64,000 nt of DNA, taken from Piscinibacter sp943370595 (GTDB taxonomy: Bacteria; Pseudomonadota; Gammaproteobacteria; Burkholderiales; Burkholderiaceae_C). Position numbers and translations under genes: made by a program. The notes under the pieces are model-generated. The model was not told the DNA's origin. It saw nothing but the letters and a program-made list of their open reading frames with translations, and ran no database searches. Of the stretch, positions 43,163-51,365 are shown in pieces; the first letter of the stretch is position 1; the number at the start of each line of letters is the position of its first letter. The stretch spans positions 62,001 through 126,000 of the forward strand of contig CALRRO020000013.1 of assembly GCA_943370595.1 (NCBI GenBank), read 5' to 3'.

Positions 43163-43168
43163 AGTGTA
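43163..43168 (-). promoter_or_regulatory. -10-like box for a leaderless Fe-ADH transcript
   Basis: Minus-strand TACACT lies 7 nt before the ATG at 43155, identical in hexamer and spacing to the PilZ and DUF882 genes. Confidence 0.45.
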
Positions 43169-43228
43169 GGCAGCGAAGCCTCGTGTGCAAGCGGGTGCAC
43201 CCGCGTGTGTGGCAGACTGCCGCGCGCC

Positions 43229-44167
43229 ATGAGCACCCATCTGTTGACTCCCCGCATGGCTGGCGTGCTGGATCGCATCCGCCGCGCCAGGCGCCTGCCC
43301 TTCCACACGATGACGCCGCAGCAGGCGCGCGTCGCCTATGTGACAGGCGCCGAGGTGCTGGACCTGCCGCGCGCGCCGCTGGCCAAGGTCGAAGACCTGC
43401 AGGTGCCCGGCGCCGACGGTGTGCCACTCGCCGCACGGCGCTACCGCCCCGTCGAGACGCCGCGCGGCACGCTGCTGTACCTGCACGGCGGGGGCTTCAC
43501 CATCGGTGGCCTGGAGACGCACGACAGCCTGTGCCGGCAACTGGCACTGCACAGCGGCGCAGAGGTGCTCGCACTCGACTACCGCCTCGCGCCGGAGCAC
43601 CGCTTTCCAACTGCGGTGGACGACAGCTGGGCTGCGCTGCGCTGGCTGCATGCCGAGGGACACTCGCTCGGCTTCGACACCCAGCGCGTGGCCATCGGCG
43701 GCGACAGCGCCGGCGGCACGCTGGCCGCGGTCGCAGCGATCATGGCGCGTGACCACGGCCTGCCGCTGCGCGCACAACTGCTGATCACGCCCGGCACCAC
43801 GGCGCAGGCCGACACCGGTTCGCACCACCTGTTCGCCAACGGCTTCCTGCTCGACGCCACCACCATCGAGTGGTTCTTCGACCAGTACATCGACCGCGGG
43901 CAACGCAGCGACTGGCGCTTCGCGCCGCTGAATGCCGACGACCTCGACGGCGTCGCGGCGGCGACCGTGCTGGTGGCCGAATGCGACCCGTTGTGCGACG
44001 AGGGCATCGCCTACGCCGACCGGCTGCGTGCCGCGGGTGTCGAGGTCACGCTCGAGCTGGTGCGCGGCGTGACGCATGATTTCATCAAGATGGGCCGCGT
44101 TCTCGACGAAGCGCGCCAGGCCCAGGCCGCGCTCGGCGCGGCGTTGAGGAGGGCCTTCGAGCCATGA
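43229..44167 (+). CDS. alpha/beta hydrolase of the hormone-sensitive lipase family
   Basis: A 312-residue HSL-family (bacterial group IV) esterase. The oxyanion motif HGGGF lies at 86-90, and the nucleophile elbow GDSAGG gives Ser160. The acid ECDPL and the base GVTHDF complete the triad near the C-terminus. It hydrolyses short-chain esters in the cytosol. The ATG at 43229 is preferred over in-frame upstream starts that run into the divergent Fe-ADH promoter. The thioesterase-GNAT gene overlaps its stop by 4 nt. Confidence 0.9.
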   Translation: MSTHLLTPRMAGVLDRIRRARRLPFHTMTPQQARVAYVTGAEVLDLPRAPLAKVEDLQVPGADGVPLAARRYRPVETPRGTLLYLHGGGFTIGGLETHDSLCRQLALHSGAEVLALDYRLAPEHRFPTAVDDSWAALRWLHAEGHSLGFDTQRVAIGGDSAGGTLAAVAAIMARDHGLPLRAQLLITPGTTAQADTGSHHLFANGFLLDATTIEWFFDQYIDRGQRSDWRFAPLNADDLDGVAAATVLVAECDPLCDEGIAYADRLRAAGVEVTLELVRGVTHDFIKMGRVLDEARQAQAALGAALRRAFEP

Positions 44168-45021
44168 AACGAAGCGAGTTCCGGTTCTTCGACCGCCTGC
44201 GCGTGCGCTGGGCGGAGATCGACGCGCAGAAGATCGTCTTCAACGCGCACTACCTGATGTACTTCGACACCGCGGTCGCCGGCTACTGGCGGGCACTCGC
44301 CTTGCCCTATGCGGAGTCGATGGCATCGCTCGGCGGCGACCTCTACGTGCGCAAGGCCACTGTCGAGTACCACGCCTCTGCGCGCTACGACGACCGGCTC
44401 GAGGTCGGCATGCGCTGTGCGCGCATCGGCACCTCGTCGATCCAGTTCCTCGGCGGCGTGTTCCGCGGCGACGAACTGCTCGTCCACGGCGAGCTCATCT
44501 ACGTGTTCGCCGACCCGCACAGCCAGACCTCGCGGCCGGTGCCGCCGTCCTTGCGCGCCGTGCTCGAAGGCTACGAAGCGGGGCAGGGCATGGTCGAGGT
44601 CCGGCTGGGCGACTGGGCGACGCTCGGGCGTGATGCCGGCGCCATCCGCACCGCCGTCTTCATCGAGGAACAGCGCATCCCGGCCGAGATGGAGTGGGAC
44701 GAGGCCGATACCGAATGCCTGCACGCCGTGGCCTGCAACCGCTTCGGCCTGCCGCTGGCCACGGGCCGGCTGCTGCAGCATGTGCCCGGCGTGGCCAAGA
44801 TCGGCCGCATGGCGGTGATCCCGTCGGTGCGCAGCAGCGGCGTCGGCCAGGCGGTGCTGGAGGCACTGATGAAGGCTGCGCGTGCCCGCGGCGATCACGA
44901 GGTGCTGCTGCATGCGCAGACCAGCGCGGCCGCGTTCTATGTGCGCGCGGGATTCGCGGCGCGAGGGATCGAGTTCGAGGAGGCGGGCATCCCGCACATC
45001 GAGATGGTGCGGACGCTCTAG
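44164..45021 (+). CDS. fusion of 4HBT-type thioesterase and GNAT acetyltransferase
   Basis: A 285-residue two-domain protein. Residues about 8-130 are a hot-dog thioesterase of the YbgC type (VRWAEIDAQKIVFNAHYLMYFD, in which the Asp and the NAHY turn are the active-site features). Residues about 143-285 are a GNAT acetyltransferase with acetyl-CoA loop VRSSGVGQAVL and the C-terminal FYVRAGFAARG strand. The fused frame is continuous with no sign of a frameshift. Both domains use acyl-CoA, so one may release or transfer an acyl group the other handles. The ATG overlaps the hydrolase stop (ATGA). Confidence 0.88.
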   Translation: MKRSEFRFFDRLRVRWAEIDAQKIVFNAHYLMYFDTAVAGYWRALALPYAESMASLGGDLYVRKATVEYHASARYDDRLEVGMRCARIGTSSIQFLGGVFRGDELLVHGELIYVFADPHSQTSRPVPPSLRAVLEGYEAGQGMVEVRLGDWATLGRDAGAIRTAVFIEEQRIPAEMEWDEADTECLHAVACNRFGLPLATGRLLQHVPGVAKIGRMAVIPSVRSSGVGQAVLEALMKAARARGDHEVLLHAQTSAAAFYVRAGFAARGIEFEEAGIPHIEMVRTL

Positions 45022-45045
45022 CGCGCCCGGATCGACGCGACCGGA

Positions 45046-46011
45046 TCAGCCGGAGACGGTGGTCGGGCTGCGGCGCCGCTTGGCGTCGGGGCGCAGCAGG
45101 CTGCGCACGCGAGTGCGGCGCTCGGGTGCCGCGACCACGGCACCGTCGATCTCCGACTCCGACACCGCGCCGCCTTGCATGGCCGGCACGGCGTCGCCGG
45201 CGGTGTAGCGCGGCGGCCAGTGGTTCAGCGTGGCGCGGCGCAGCAGCGCCATGCCGCCGTGGGGCGAGAAAGTGCGTTCGAGCACATGGGTCACGTTGTG
45301 GCGGTTGACCCGCTCGGTGATGATCAGCGTCGAGCAGCGCGTGCCGTAGGCATGGTCGGGCGAGCGGATGAAGGCCGGTGCCAGCATGCGTTCCTTGTCG
45401 AGCCCGACGCCGGTGTCGGGCAGCGCACTGTCGCCGGGCACGGTTCGATCGGCCAGCGCCTCGAACAGGCGCGACGCCAGCTCGTCGAGCGAGGCCGCCT
45501 CGGCAACCGCCTCCCGCGTGCGCGACTTCAGCGCCACGACCTTGGGCCAGGGCGTGTCCAGGCCCGCATTCGACAGCCCGTACACGCCACGCTCGAGTCG
45601 CAGCGGGTGCATGCCGTTGTTGCTCGCCCAGTAGCACTCGCCGAGCGCGAAATCCGCAGCGATCAGGTTGAAGCCGTTGTAGCCGGCCAGCGCCGTGCGC
45701 ATCCAGAACTGGTCGACGCGCTCGCGGGCGGCCAGCCACTCCGGCACGATGCGGCCACGCGAGGGGGCACTCGGGTCCAGGCGCGACGGGTCGCGCACAT
45801 TGGTCAGCAAGCCCAGGCGCCCTTCAGCGCTCAGGCCCAGCCAGGTGCCGCCGGCGTCGAGATCACGGCCGCCGAGGATCTGCGTCGCGCCCGGCTCAGG
45901 CGTCCACCACGCCAGCCGCGCGGCGGGCCGTGCGAAGAACTCGTCGCGGTTGGCCGCGACCACCAGCGGGAAGCGGCGGCTCTCGTCGAGCGCCAGCGTC
46001 AACAGGCACAT
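45046..46011 (-). CDS. NRDE (TANGO2-like) family protein
   Basis: A 321-residue protein of the NRDE/TANGO2 family. Cys2 at the extreme N-terminus (MCLLTLAL) and the NRDE signature at about 21-24 (VAANRDEFFARP) are the family marks; the Ntn-hydrolase-like fold makes Cys2 a possible nucleophile. The role in bacteria is not established; animal TANGO2 has been linked to haem and lipid handling. The start at 46011 lies within the end of the DUF4936 gene (13-nt overlap), so the two are co-expressed. The C-terminus is a basic, probably disordered tail. Confidence 0.88.
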   Translation of the reverse strand: MCLLTLALDESRRFPLVVAANRDEFFARPAARLAWWTPEPGATQILGGRDLDAGGTWLGLSAEGRLGLLTNVRDPSRLDPSAPSRGRIVPEWLAARERVDQFWMRTALAGYNGFNLIAADFALGECYWASNNGMHPLRLERGVYGLSNAGLDTPWPKVVALKSRTREAVAEAASLDELASRLFEALADRTVPGDSALPDTGVGLDKERMLAPAFIRSPDHAYGTRCSTLIITERVNRHNVTHVLERTFSPHGGMALLRRATLNHWPPRYTAGDAVPAMQGGAVSESEIDGAVVAAPERRTRVRSLLRPDAKRRRSPTTVSG

Positions 46012-46304
46012 GGAACGAACACCTCGGTGTGGCGCGCGCCGTCGATGAATGCACGCAGGCCGACCGCATGGGATTCGATCTCCCGCTGCATTGCGTCGTC
46101 GAGGGTGAAGCCGGCGTTCATCGTGGCAATCGAGTAGGTTTCCATCCAGGTGATCTGGCCCTTCGTCACCTCGGGGCGGCGCAGCAGTCGCGCCCGCAGG
46201 CCGGGGTGATCGAGGCTCAGTTGTGCCTGGAACCCATGCACCGTCGCCATCACCGAATCGGCGTGTTGCACTGGCGATCGATAGTAGATGAACAGCTCTT
46301 GCAT
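45999..46304 (-). CDS. DUF4936 family small protein
   Basis: A 101-residue protein (opening MQELFIYYRSPVQHADSV) with alternating strands and helices, likely a ferredoxin-like alpha-beta fold. It resembles DUF4936, a family confined mainly to Betaproteobacteria and without known function. A small antiparallel-dimer enzyme or ligand-binding role is possible, but nothing in the sequence shows it. It overlaps the downstream NRDE gene by 13 nt and sits between it and ygfZ, on the same strand as both. Confidence 0.75.
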   Translation of the reverse strand: MQELFIYYRSPVQHADSVMATVHGFQAQLSLDHPGLRARLLRRPEVTKGQITWMETYSIATMNAGFTLDDAMQREIESHAVGLRAFIDGARHTEVFVPCAC

Positions 46305-46372
46305 CGCCGCTCCGCCAGTCGGGCGCAGGGGTCACCCGTGAAGTTTTGCCGTGCCGTCTGCCGCGCGCCCGA

Positions 46373-47296
46373 TCAGGCGGCGGCGGAGCTCTCGAGCGGC
46401 ACCCGGTAAGGCAGTTCGCGCCGCTGCAGCGCCGGGCCTTCGGCACTGCCCAGGTGCAGCGTGCCGCCCTCCAGCGCCGCCAGCTTCACTTCGGCGAGCA
46501 GCCGGCTGCCCGACTCCGGCGAGGGCGCCGCGTTGGCCACCAGCCCGGCGGGCTGGCCGGGGTCGGCGCTGTGGAAGATCTCCTGCCCGGCGCTCGCCGC
46601 GGCGGCCACATCGAACAGGAACATGCGGCGCTTGAGCGTGCCGCGGTACTGGCTGCGCGCCACGACTTCCTGCCCCGGGTAGCAGCCCTTCTGGAAGTCG
46701 ACGCCGCCCACCAGTTCGAGGTTGATCATCTGCGGCACGAACTGCTCGACCGTGGCGGCCTCGATCGTCGGCACGCCACTGGTCACCTCGAGCCAGCGCC
46801 AGGTGTCCAGCGGGATCGCCGGTGTGTTTTCGGGCGGCGCACCGACGAGCAGGGCACGGCGATGGCCGGCGGCGTCGGGCAGGCGGATCAGCGTGCGTGC
46901 CGCGGTGTCGCTGCGCTGCCAGACGGTCGAATCGCCGATCAACGCCGCTGCCGCGTCGCCGGCCAGGCCGCGCAGGGGCAGTTCGGCCGTCGCATCGCCG
47001 AGCTTGCACTGTGCGCGCAGAACGAACATGGACAAGCGCTTCAGCGTCGGCGCCAGCAGGTCGGCCGAGCAGGCGAGCAGGAACTCGTCGCCCTCGCCGC
47101 GCCAGACCACGAAGCTGGCCTGCAGCCGGCCCTTGGCCGAGCAGAAGCCCGCCAGCATCGCGCGGTGGCGATCCAGCGTCAGCACGTCGTTGGTGAGCTG
47201 GCCGTGGAGGAAGCGCGCGGCGTCGCCACCGCGGGCGCGGATCACGCCCCAATGGCCCAGCGTGGCGACACCATTCGTTGCGAGGTCGGTCTGCAT
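46373..47296 (-). CDS. ygfZ: folate-binding protein YgfZ
   Basis: A 307-residue YgfZ/GcvT-fold protein that helps make or repair Fe-S clusters in a folate-dependent way. The YgfZ signature KGCYPGQE, with its essential Cys, is intact, and LHGQLTNDV occurs near the N-terminus. The start at 47296 is chosen because CATAAT is 6 nt upstream; a 977-residue open frame running far upstream is antisense to mltG and tmk and is rejected. It is divergent from mltG. Confidence 0.93.
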   Translation of the reverse strand: MQTDLATNGVATLGHWGVIRARGGDAARFLHGQLTNDVLTLDRHRAMLAGFCSAKGRLQASFVVWRGEGDEFLLACSADLLAPTLKRLSMFVLRAQCKLGDATAELPLRGLAGDAAAALIGDSTVWQRSDTAARTLIRLPDAAGHRRALLVGAPPENTPAIPLDTWRWLEVTSGVPTIEAATVEQFVPQMINLELVGGVDFQKGCYPGQEVVARSQYRGTLKRRMFLFDVAAAASAGQEIFHSADPGQPAGLVANAAPSPESGSRLLAEVKLAALEGGTLHLGSAEGPALQRRELPYRVPLESSAAA

Positions 47297-47302
47297 GTGC
47301 CG

Positions 47303-47310
47303 ATTATGAT
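47303..47310. promoter_or_regulatory. overlapping divergent -10 boxes of ygfZ and the mltG leader
   Basis: Minus-strand CATAAT (47303-47308) ends 6 nt before the ygfZ ATG; plus-strand TATGAT (47305-47310) ends 8 nt before the leader ORF ATG at 47319. The two -10 boxes overlap, so the two promoters should compete. Confidence 0.45.
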
Positions 47311-47318
47311 CAGCCGCC

Positions 47319-47375
47319 ATGAGATGCATCGTGCAGGGGTCTCGCGGCACCGGCCGCAGCGGGCAGCGGCCATGA
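47319..47375 (+). CDS. possible 18-codon leader peptide of mltG
   Basis: ATG at 47319 opens an 18-residue frame (MRCIVQGSRG... to ...GQRP) whose TGA (47373-47375) overlaps the mltG ATG (47372-47374) as ATGA. It has no ribosome site but a TATGAT 8 nt upstream. If translated, terminating ribosomes could restart at mltG. It is too short for coding statistics, so the call is tentative. Confidence 0.3.
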   Translation: MRCIVQGSRGTGRSGQRP

Positions 47376-48367
47376 TCAAGTGGCTGGTCCGGATCATCCT
47401 GCTCGGCGTGCTCGCCGGGGCCGCGGCCGCCGCGGGCGTCGCCTGGTGGCTGCATCAGCCCCTGCCGCTGGCGGCCGACAGCGTCGAGTTGTCCATCGAA
47501 CAGGGGGAACTGCCGCGCGACATCGCCAACGGCTGGGTCCGGGCCGGCGTGCAGGCGCCGCCCTGGGCGCTGTACCAGTGGTTCCGCTGGTCGGGGCAGG
47601 CCAAGCGCATCCGCGCCGGCAGCTACGAGATCGGCACCGGCACCACGCCGATCACGCTGCTCGAGAAGATGGTGCGCGGCGACGAGACCCTGGCCACCGT
47701 GCGCCTGATCGAAGGCTGGACCTTCCGCCAGTTCCGTGCCGAGCTGGCCAAGGCCGATGCGCTCAAGCCGACCACGGCGGCGATGAGCGACGCGCAGATC
47801 ATGGAGGCGATCGGCAGCCCCGGCCAGATGCCGGAAGGGCGCTTCTATCCGGACACCTACGCCTACAGCAAGGGCAGCGCCGACCTGGCCGTGCTCAAGC
47901 GCGCGCACCGTGCGATGCGCCAGCGTGTCGACGAAGCCTGGGCGGCGCGCACGCCGGACCTGCCGCTGCGCAGCGCCGACGACGCGCTGATCCTCGCCTC
48001 GATCGTCGAGAAGGAGACCGGCGCGGCGGCCGAACGGGGCCGCATTGCGGCTGTGTTCGTCAACCGTCTGCGCATCGGCATGCCGCTGCAGACGGACCCG
48101 ACGGTGATCTACGGCCTGGGCGAGGCCTTCGACGGCAACCTGCGCAAGCGCGACCTGCAGGCCGACACACCGTTCAACACCTACACCCGCACCGGGCTGC
48201 CGCCGACGCCGATCGCCATGCCCGGTGCGGCCTCGCTGCGTGCGGCGGTGCGGCCGGACACGTCGAAGGCGCTCTACTTTGTCGCCCGCGGCGACGGCAG
48301 CAGCGAATTCAGCGAGACGCTCGCCGAGCATAATCGGGCGGTCAACAAGTACCAGCGCGGCCGCTAG
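47372..48367 (+). CDS. mltG: endolytic murein transglycosylase MltG
   Basis: A 331-residue inner-membrane lytic transglycosylase (YceG) that cuts nascent glycan chains and helps set their length. An N-terminal membrane helix (about 5-26), a LysM-like region, and the catalytic block ASIVEKETG (catalytic Glu at 213 or 215), followed by FVNRLRIGMPLQTDPTVIYG, are visible. It starts a run mltG-tmk-holB-pilZ-tatD with short gaps or overlaps. No ribosome site precedes the ATG; coupling to an 18-codon leader ORF may supply ribosomes. Confidence 0.95.
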   Translation: MIKWLVRIILLGVLAGAAAAAGVAWWLHQPLPLAADSVELSIEQGELPRDIANGWVRAGVQAPPWALYQWFRWSGQAKRIRAGSYEIGTGTTPITLLEKMVRGDETLATVRLIEGWTFRQFRAELAKADALKPTTAAMSDAQIMEAIGSPGQMPEGRFYPDTYAYSKGSADLAVLKRAHRAMRQRVDEAWAARTPDLPLRSADDALILASIVEKETGAAAERGRIAAVFVNRLRIGMPLQTDPTVIYGLGEAFDGNLRKRDLQADTPFNTYTRTGLPPTPIAMPGAASLRAAVRPDTSKALYFVARGDGSSEFSETLAEHNRAVNKYQRGR

Positions 48368-48385
48368 AGCCCCGAAACCCAGCCC

Positions 48386-48997
48386 GTGAGCGGCCGATTC
48401 ATCACCTTCGAGGGCATCGACGGCGCGGGCAAGTCCACGCACATCGACACGCTGGTGCAGCGGCTGCGGCAGCGCGGCGCCGAGGTGGTCCACACGCGCG
48501 AGCCGGGCGGCACCGAACTGGCGGAACGGCTGCGCGAGATCGTGCTGCACGACCGCATGGATGCGCTGACCGAGGCCCTGCTCGTCTTTGCGGCGCGGCG
48601 CGACCACGTGCAGACGCTCGTCGCGCCGGCGCTGGCCCGTGGCGCCACGGTGCTGTGCGACCGTTTCACCGACGCCACCTTCGCCTACCAGGGCGCCGGG
48701 CGCGGCTTCGACCTGGCGGTGCTGGCACAGCTGGAGCAGTGGGTGCATGGCACGTTGCAGCCCGACCTGACCTTGTGGCTGGACCTGCCCGCCGAGACGG
48801 CGGCGCAGCGCCGCGCGCAGGCCCGCGCAGCCGATCGCTTCGAGCGCGAGGACGTCGCCTTCTTCGAGCGCGTTCGCGCCGGCTATGCGAAGCGCTGCGC
48901 GCAATCGCCCGGCCGCTTCGTGCGCATCGACGCATCGCTCGAGCGTGCTGCCGTGTGGGCGCAGATCGACGCCGAACTGGTGCGGCGCGCATGGTAG
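48386..48997 (+). CDS. tmk: thymidylate kinase
   Basis: A 203-residue dTMP kinase. P-loop EGIDGAGKST at 9-18, the TREPGGT DR-type dTMP site and the DRF motif (CDRFTDATFAYQG) are present. It makes dTDP for DNA synthesis. GTG start at 48386; no ATG precedes the P-loop. It overlaps holB by 7 nt. The order mltG-tmk-holB is the usual one in proteobacteria. Confidence 0.95.
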   Translation: MSGRFITFEGIDGAGKSTHIDTLVQRLRQRGAEVVHTREPGGTELAERLREIVLHDRMDALTEALLVFAARRDHVQTLVAPALARGATVLCDRFTDATFAYQGAGRGFDLAVLAQLEQWVHGTLQPDLTLWLDLPAETAAQRRAQARAADRFEREDVAFFERVRAGYAKRCAQSPGRFVRIDASLERAAVWAQIDAELVRRAW

Positions 48998-50061
48998 GCC
49001 CGGACGGCGCATTGCCCTTGCCCTGGCTGGGCGGCTGGCTGGACCAGGCGCTGCTGTCGCAACGCAGCCATGCGCTGCTGATCCATGGCCCGGCCGGCAT
49101 CGGCCAGTGGCAGCTGTCACTGACGCTGGCACAGGCCTGGCTGTGTCAGACGCCTGTCGAAGGGCGGCGGCCTTGCGGGCATTGCGCCTCCTGCCGTCTC
49201 GTGCAGGCCCGCTCGCACCCCGACCTGCTGGTGCTGCTGCCCGAGGCGCTGCAGGCGCCGCTGGGCTGGACGGTCTCCGACGGCGAGGCGGAAGCGGCCG
49301 AAACAAGCAGCAAGAGCAAGCAGCCGAGCAAGGAGATCAAGGTCGAGGCCGTGCGCGGCGCCGTGGCCTTCGCGCAGACCACGCCGGCGCGCGATGCCGG
49401 CAAGGTGGTCGTGCTGCACCCCGCCGAGCGCATGAACGGCATCGCCGCGAACGCGCTGCTGAAGACCCTGGAAGAGCCGGCGGGGTCGGCACGTTTCGTT
49501 CTCAGCTGTGCGGCGCCCGAGGCGCTGCTGCCGACCATCCGCAGCCGCTGCCAGGCCCTGGCGCTCAACCTTCCCGACACTGCCCAGGCGCTGGCCTGGC
49601 TGGCCGGACAGGGCGTCGCCACGCCCGAGGTGGCGCTGGCCGCTGCGGGCGGCCAGCCGCTGGATGCGCTCGAGCGGGTTCGCGACGGCATCGACGCGCG
49701 CCTGTGGGCCCAGTTGCCCGCAGCGGTGCAGCGTGCCGACGCGAGCGCGATGGCCGGCTGGCCGGTGGCGCGCGTCGTCGATGCCCTGCAGAAGCTCTGC
49801 CACGATGTGCTGTGCCTGGCCGTGGGCGCTGCGCCGCGGTACTTCCCTCGGGACGCACTGAAGGTGTCCTTGGACGTCGGTGCCTTGCTGGCCTGGTCGC
49901 GCGAGCTCCAGCGCATGGCGCGGCAGGCCGAGCATCCGTTGAATGCCGGGCTGGCGACCGAAGCCCTGTTGTCGCGCGCCCGCCAGGCGCTCGCAGGCGG
50001 TCAGGGTGGGCAAGTCGGGCAGGCCGCGAAGCGTGGCGTTTCGGTACACTCGAATCCATGA
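48991..50061 (+). CDS. holB: DNA polymerase III subunit delta'
   Basis: A 356-residue clamp-loader delta' subunit. The Walker-A position reads GPAGIGQW, lacking the Lys, as expected for delta', which does not hydrolyse ATP. A zinc module CGHCASCRLV at about 62-71 and the LLKTLEEP sensor helix are present. An insertion with an ETSSKSKQPSKE stretch precedes the VEAVR strand. It overlaps tmk by 7 nt and the PilZ gene by 4 nt. Confidence 0.93.
   Translation: MVGPDGALPLPWLGGWLDQALLSQRSHALLIHGPAGIGQWQLSLTLAQAWLCQTPVEGRRPCGHCASCRLVQARSHPDLLVLLPEALQAPLGWTVSDGEAEAAETSSKSKQPSKEIKVEAVRGAVAFAQTTPARDAGKVVVLHPAERMNGIAANALLKTLEEPAGSARFVLSCAAPEALLPTIRSRCQALALNLPDTAQALAWLAGQGVATPEVALAAAGGQPLDALERVRDGIDARLWAQLPAAVQRADASAMAGWPVARVVDALQKLCHDVLCLAVGAAPRYFPRDALKVSLDVGALLAWSRELQRMARQAEHPLNAGLATEALLSRARQALAGGQGGQVGQAAKRGVSVHSNP
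50045..50050 (+). promoter_or_regulatory. -10-like box for a leaderless pilZ transcript
   Basis: TACACT inside the end of holB, 7 nt before the PilZ-gene ATG at 50058. It could give pilZ independent transcription from within the operon. Confidence 0.4.
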
Positions 50062-50453
50062 GTGACGCCAGCGGTCGAAGCATGCTTCCCGGAACCCCCG
50101 CCACCACCGCGGCGGCGCGGCCGAGCGTCATCCAGCTGGTGTTCCGCGAGAAGGGCGCGCTGTACGCGGCCTACATGCCGGTGTTCTCCGACGGCGGGCT
50201 GTTCGTCCCGACCACGCGGGAGTACCGCCTCGGCGAAGACATCTACCTGCTGCTGTCGCTGCCGGACGACCCACAGCGCTACCCGGTGGCCGGCAAGGTC
50301 GGCTGGATCACGCCCGCCAACGCCTCCGGCGGGCGCACGCAGGGCGTCGGCGTCCGCTTCCCGACCGACGACAAGACGCGGCTGCTGAAGGCGAAGATCG
50401 AAGAGATCCTCGGCACCTCGATCTCCTCGGCCAAGCCGACCCAGACCATCTGA
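50058..50453 (+). CDS. pilZ: type IV pilus PilZ-domain protein
   Basis: A 131-residue single PilZ domain of the original Pseudomonas PilZ type, needed for type IV pilus biogenesis. The strand pattern (VGWITP, GVGVRF) matches, but the RxxxR c-di-GMP-binding motif is not evident at the N-terminus; classic PilZ itself does not bind c-di-GMP. It overlaps holB by 4 nt and lies in the usual holB-pilZ-tatD order. A separate TACACT box suggests additional transcription. Confidence 0.92.
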   Translation: MSDASGRSMLPGTPATTAAARPSVIQLVFREKGALYAAYMPVFSDGGLFVPTTREYRLGEDIYLLLSLPDDPQRYPVAGKVGWITPANASGGRTQGVGVRFPTDDKTRLLKAKIEEILGTSISSAKPTQTI

Positions 50454-50517
50454 GGCACCTGCCTCGCCGTGGCCGACGGCGGCGTCGGCCGCGCCTCTTT
50501 CGTAGCCGGCCTGCGCC

Positions 50518-51303
50518 ATGTTCGTCGATTCCCACTGCCATCTGAGCTTTCCCGAACTCGCGGCGCGCATCGACGAGATCCGCGCCGCCATGACCGCTGC
50601 GTCGGTCGACCGGGCGCTGTGCATCTGCACGACGCTGGAAGAGTTCGACCAGGTCCACGCCCTGGCACAGCAGTACGACAACTTCTGGTGCAGCGCCGGC
50701 GTTCACCCGGACAACGAGGGTGTGCGCGAGCCCAGCGTCGACGATCTGGTCTCGCTGGCTGGCCAGCCACGCGTGGTGGCGATCGGCGAGACCGGGCTCG
50801 ACTACTACCGGCTCGGCGAACGCACCGTGGCCGACATGGCCTGGCAGCGCGCGCGATTCCGTGCCCACATCCAGGCCGCCAAGACCACCGGCAAGCCGTT
50901 GGTCATCCACACACGAAGCGCCTCCGAAGACACGCTGGCGATCCTGCGCGAGGAGGGCGCCGAGGCACCCGGCGGCGTCTTCCACTGCTTCACCGAGACG
51001 ATGCAGGTGGCCCGTGCGGCACTGGATCTCGGCTTCTACATCTCGTTCTCGGGCATCGTGACCTTCAAGAACGCGACCGAACTGCACGAGGTTGCCCGTT
51101 ACGTGCCCCTGGACCGCTGCCTGATCGAGACCGACAGCCCGTACCTGGCGCCTGTGCCGTTCCGCGGCAAGACCAACACGCCGGCGCTGGTGCCGCATGT
51201 GGCCGCGCGACTGGCTGAGCTGCGCGGGGAGTCGATCGAAGTCATCGCCGAGGCGACCAGCACGAGTTTCGAGCGGCTTTTCATGACCTCCAGTGTTACT
51301 TGA
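50518..51303 (+). CDS. TatD-family metal-dependent hydrolase
   Basis: A 261-residue TIM-barrel hydrolase of the TatD/YcfH family (metal-dependent deoxyribonuclease). Metal ligands are seen in DSHCHL (4-9), GETGLDYY, VIHTR, VFHCFTE and ETDSPYLAP. It is likely involved in DNA repair or processing of 3' ends in the cytosol. It follows pilZ after 64 nt in the conserved order. The position after holB matches YcfH in other proteobacteria. The stop codon shares bases with a possible TTG start of the ankyrin gene. Confidence 0.93.
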   Translation: MFVDSHCHLSFPELAARIDEIRAAMTAASVDRALCICTTLEEFDQVHALAQQYDNFWCSAGVHPDNEGVREPSVDDLVSLAGQPRVVAIGETGLDYYRLGERTVADMAWQRARFRAHIQAAKTTGKPLVIHTRSASEDTLAILREEGAEAPGGVFHCFTETMQVARAALDLGFYISFSGIVTFKNATELHEVARYVPLDRCLIETDSPYLAPVPFRGKTNTPALVPHVAARLAELRGESIEVIAEATSTSFERLFMTSSVT

Positions 51304-51365
51304 GATATCAGTTCCAGATCATTGTCCCTTATCGATATTTCCCATTCATTGCGACATTGACAACG

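Noticed and set aside
46373..49306. 977-codon open frame on the minus strand
   Set aside because: Only the part up to 47296 is ygfZ. The rest is the high-GC shadow of mltG, tmk and holB and has no domain sense.
48991..50061. Loss of the Walker-A lysine in holB
   Set aside because: Delta' subunits normally lack a functional P-loop, so this is the expected state and not a defect.
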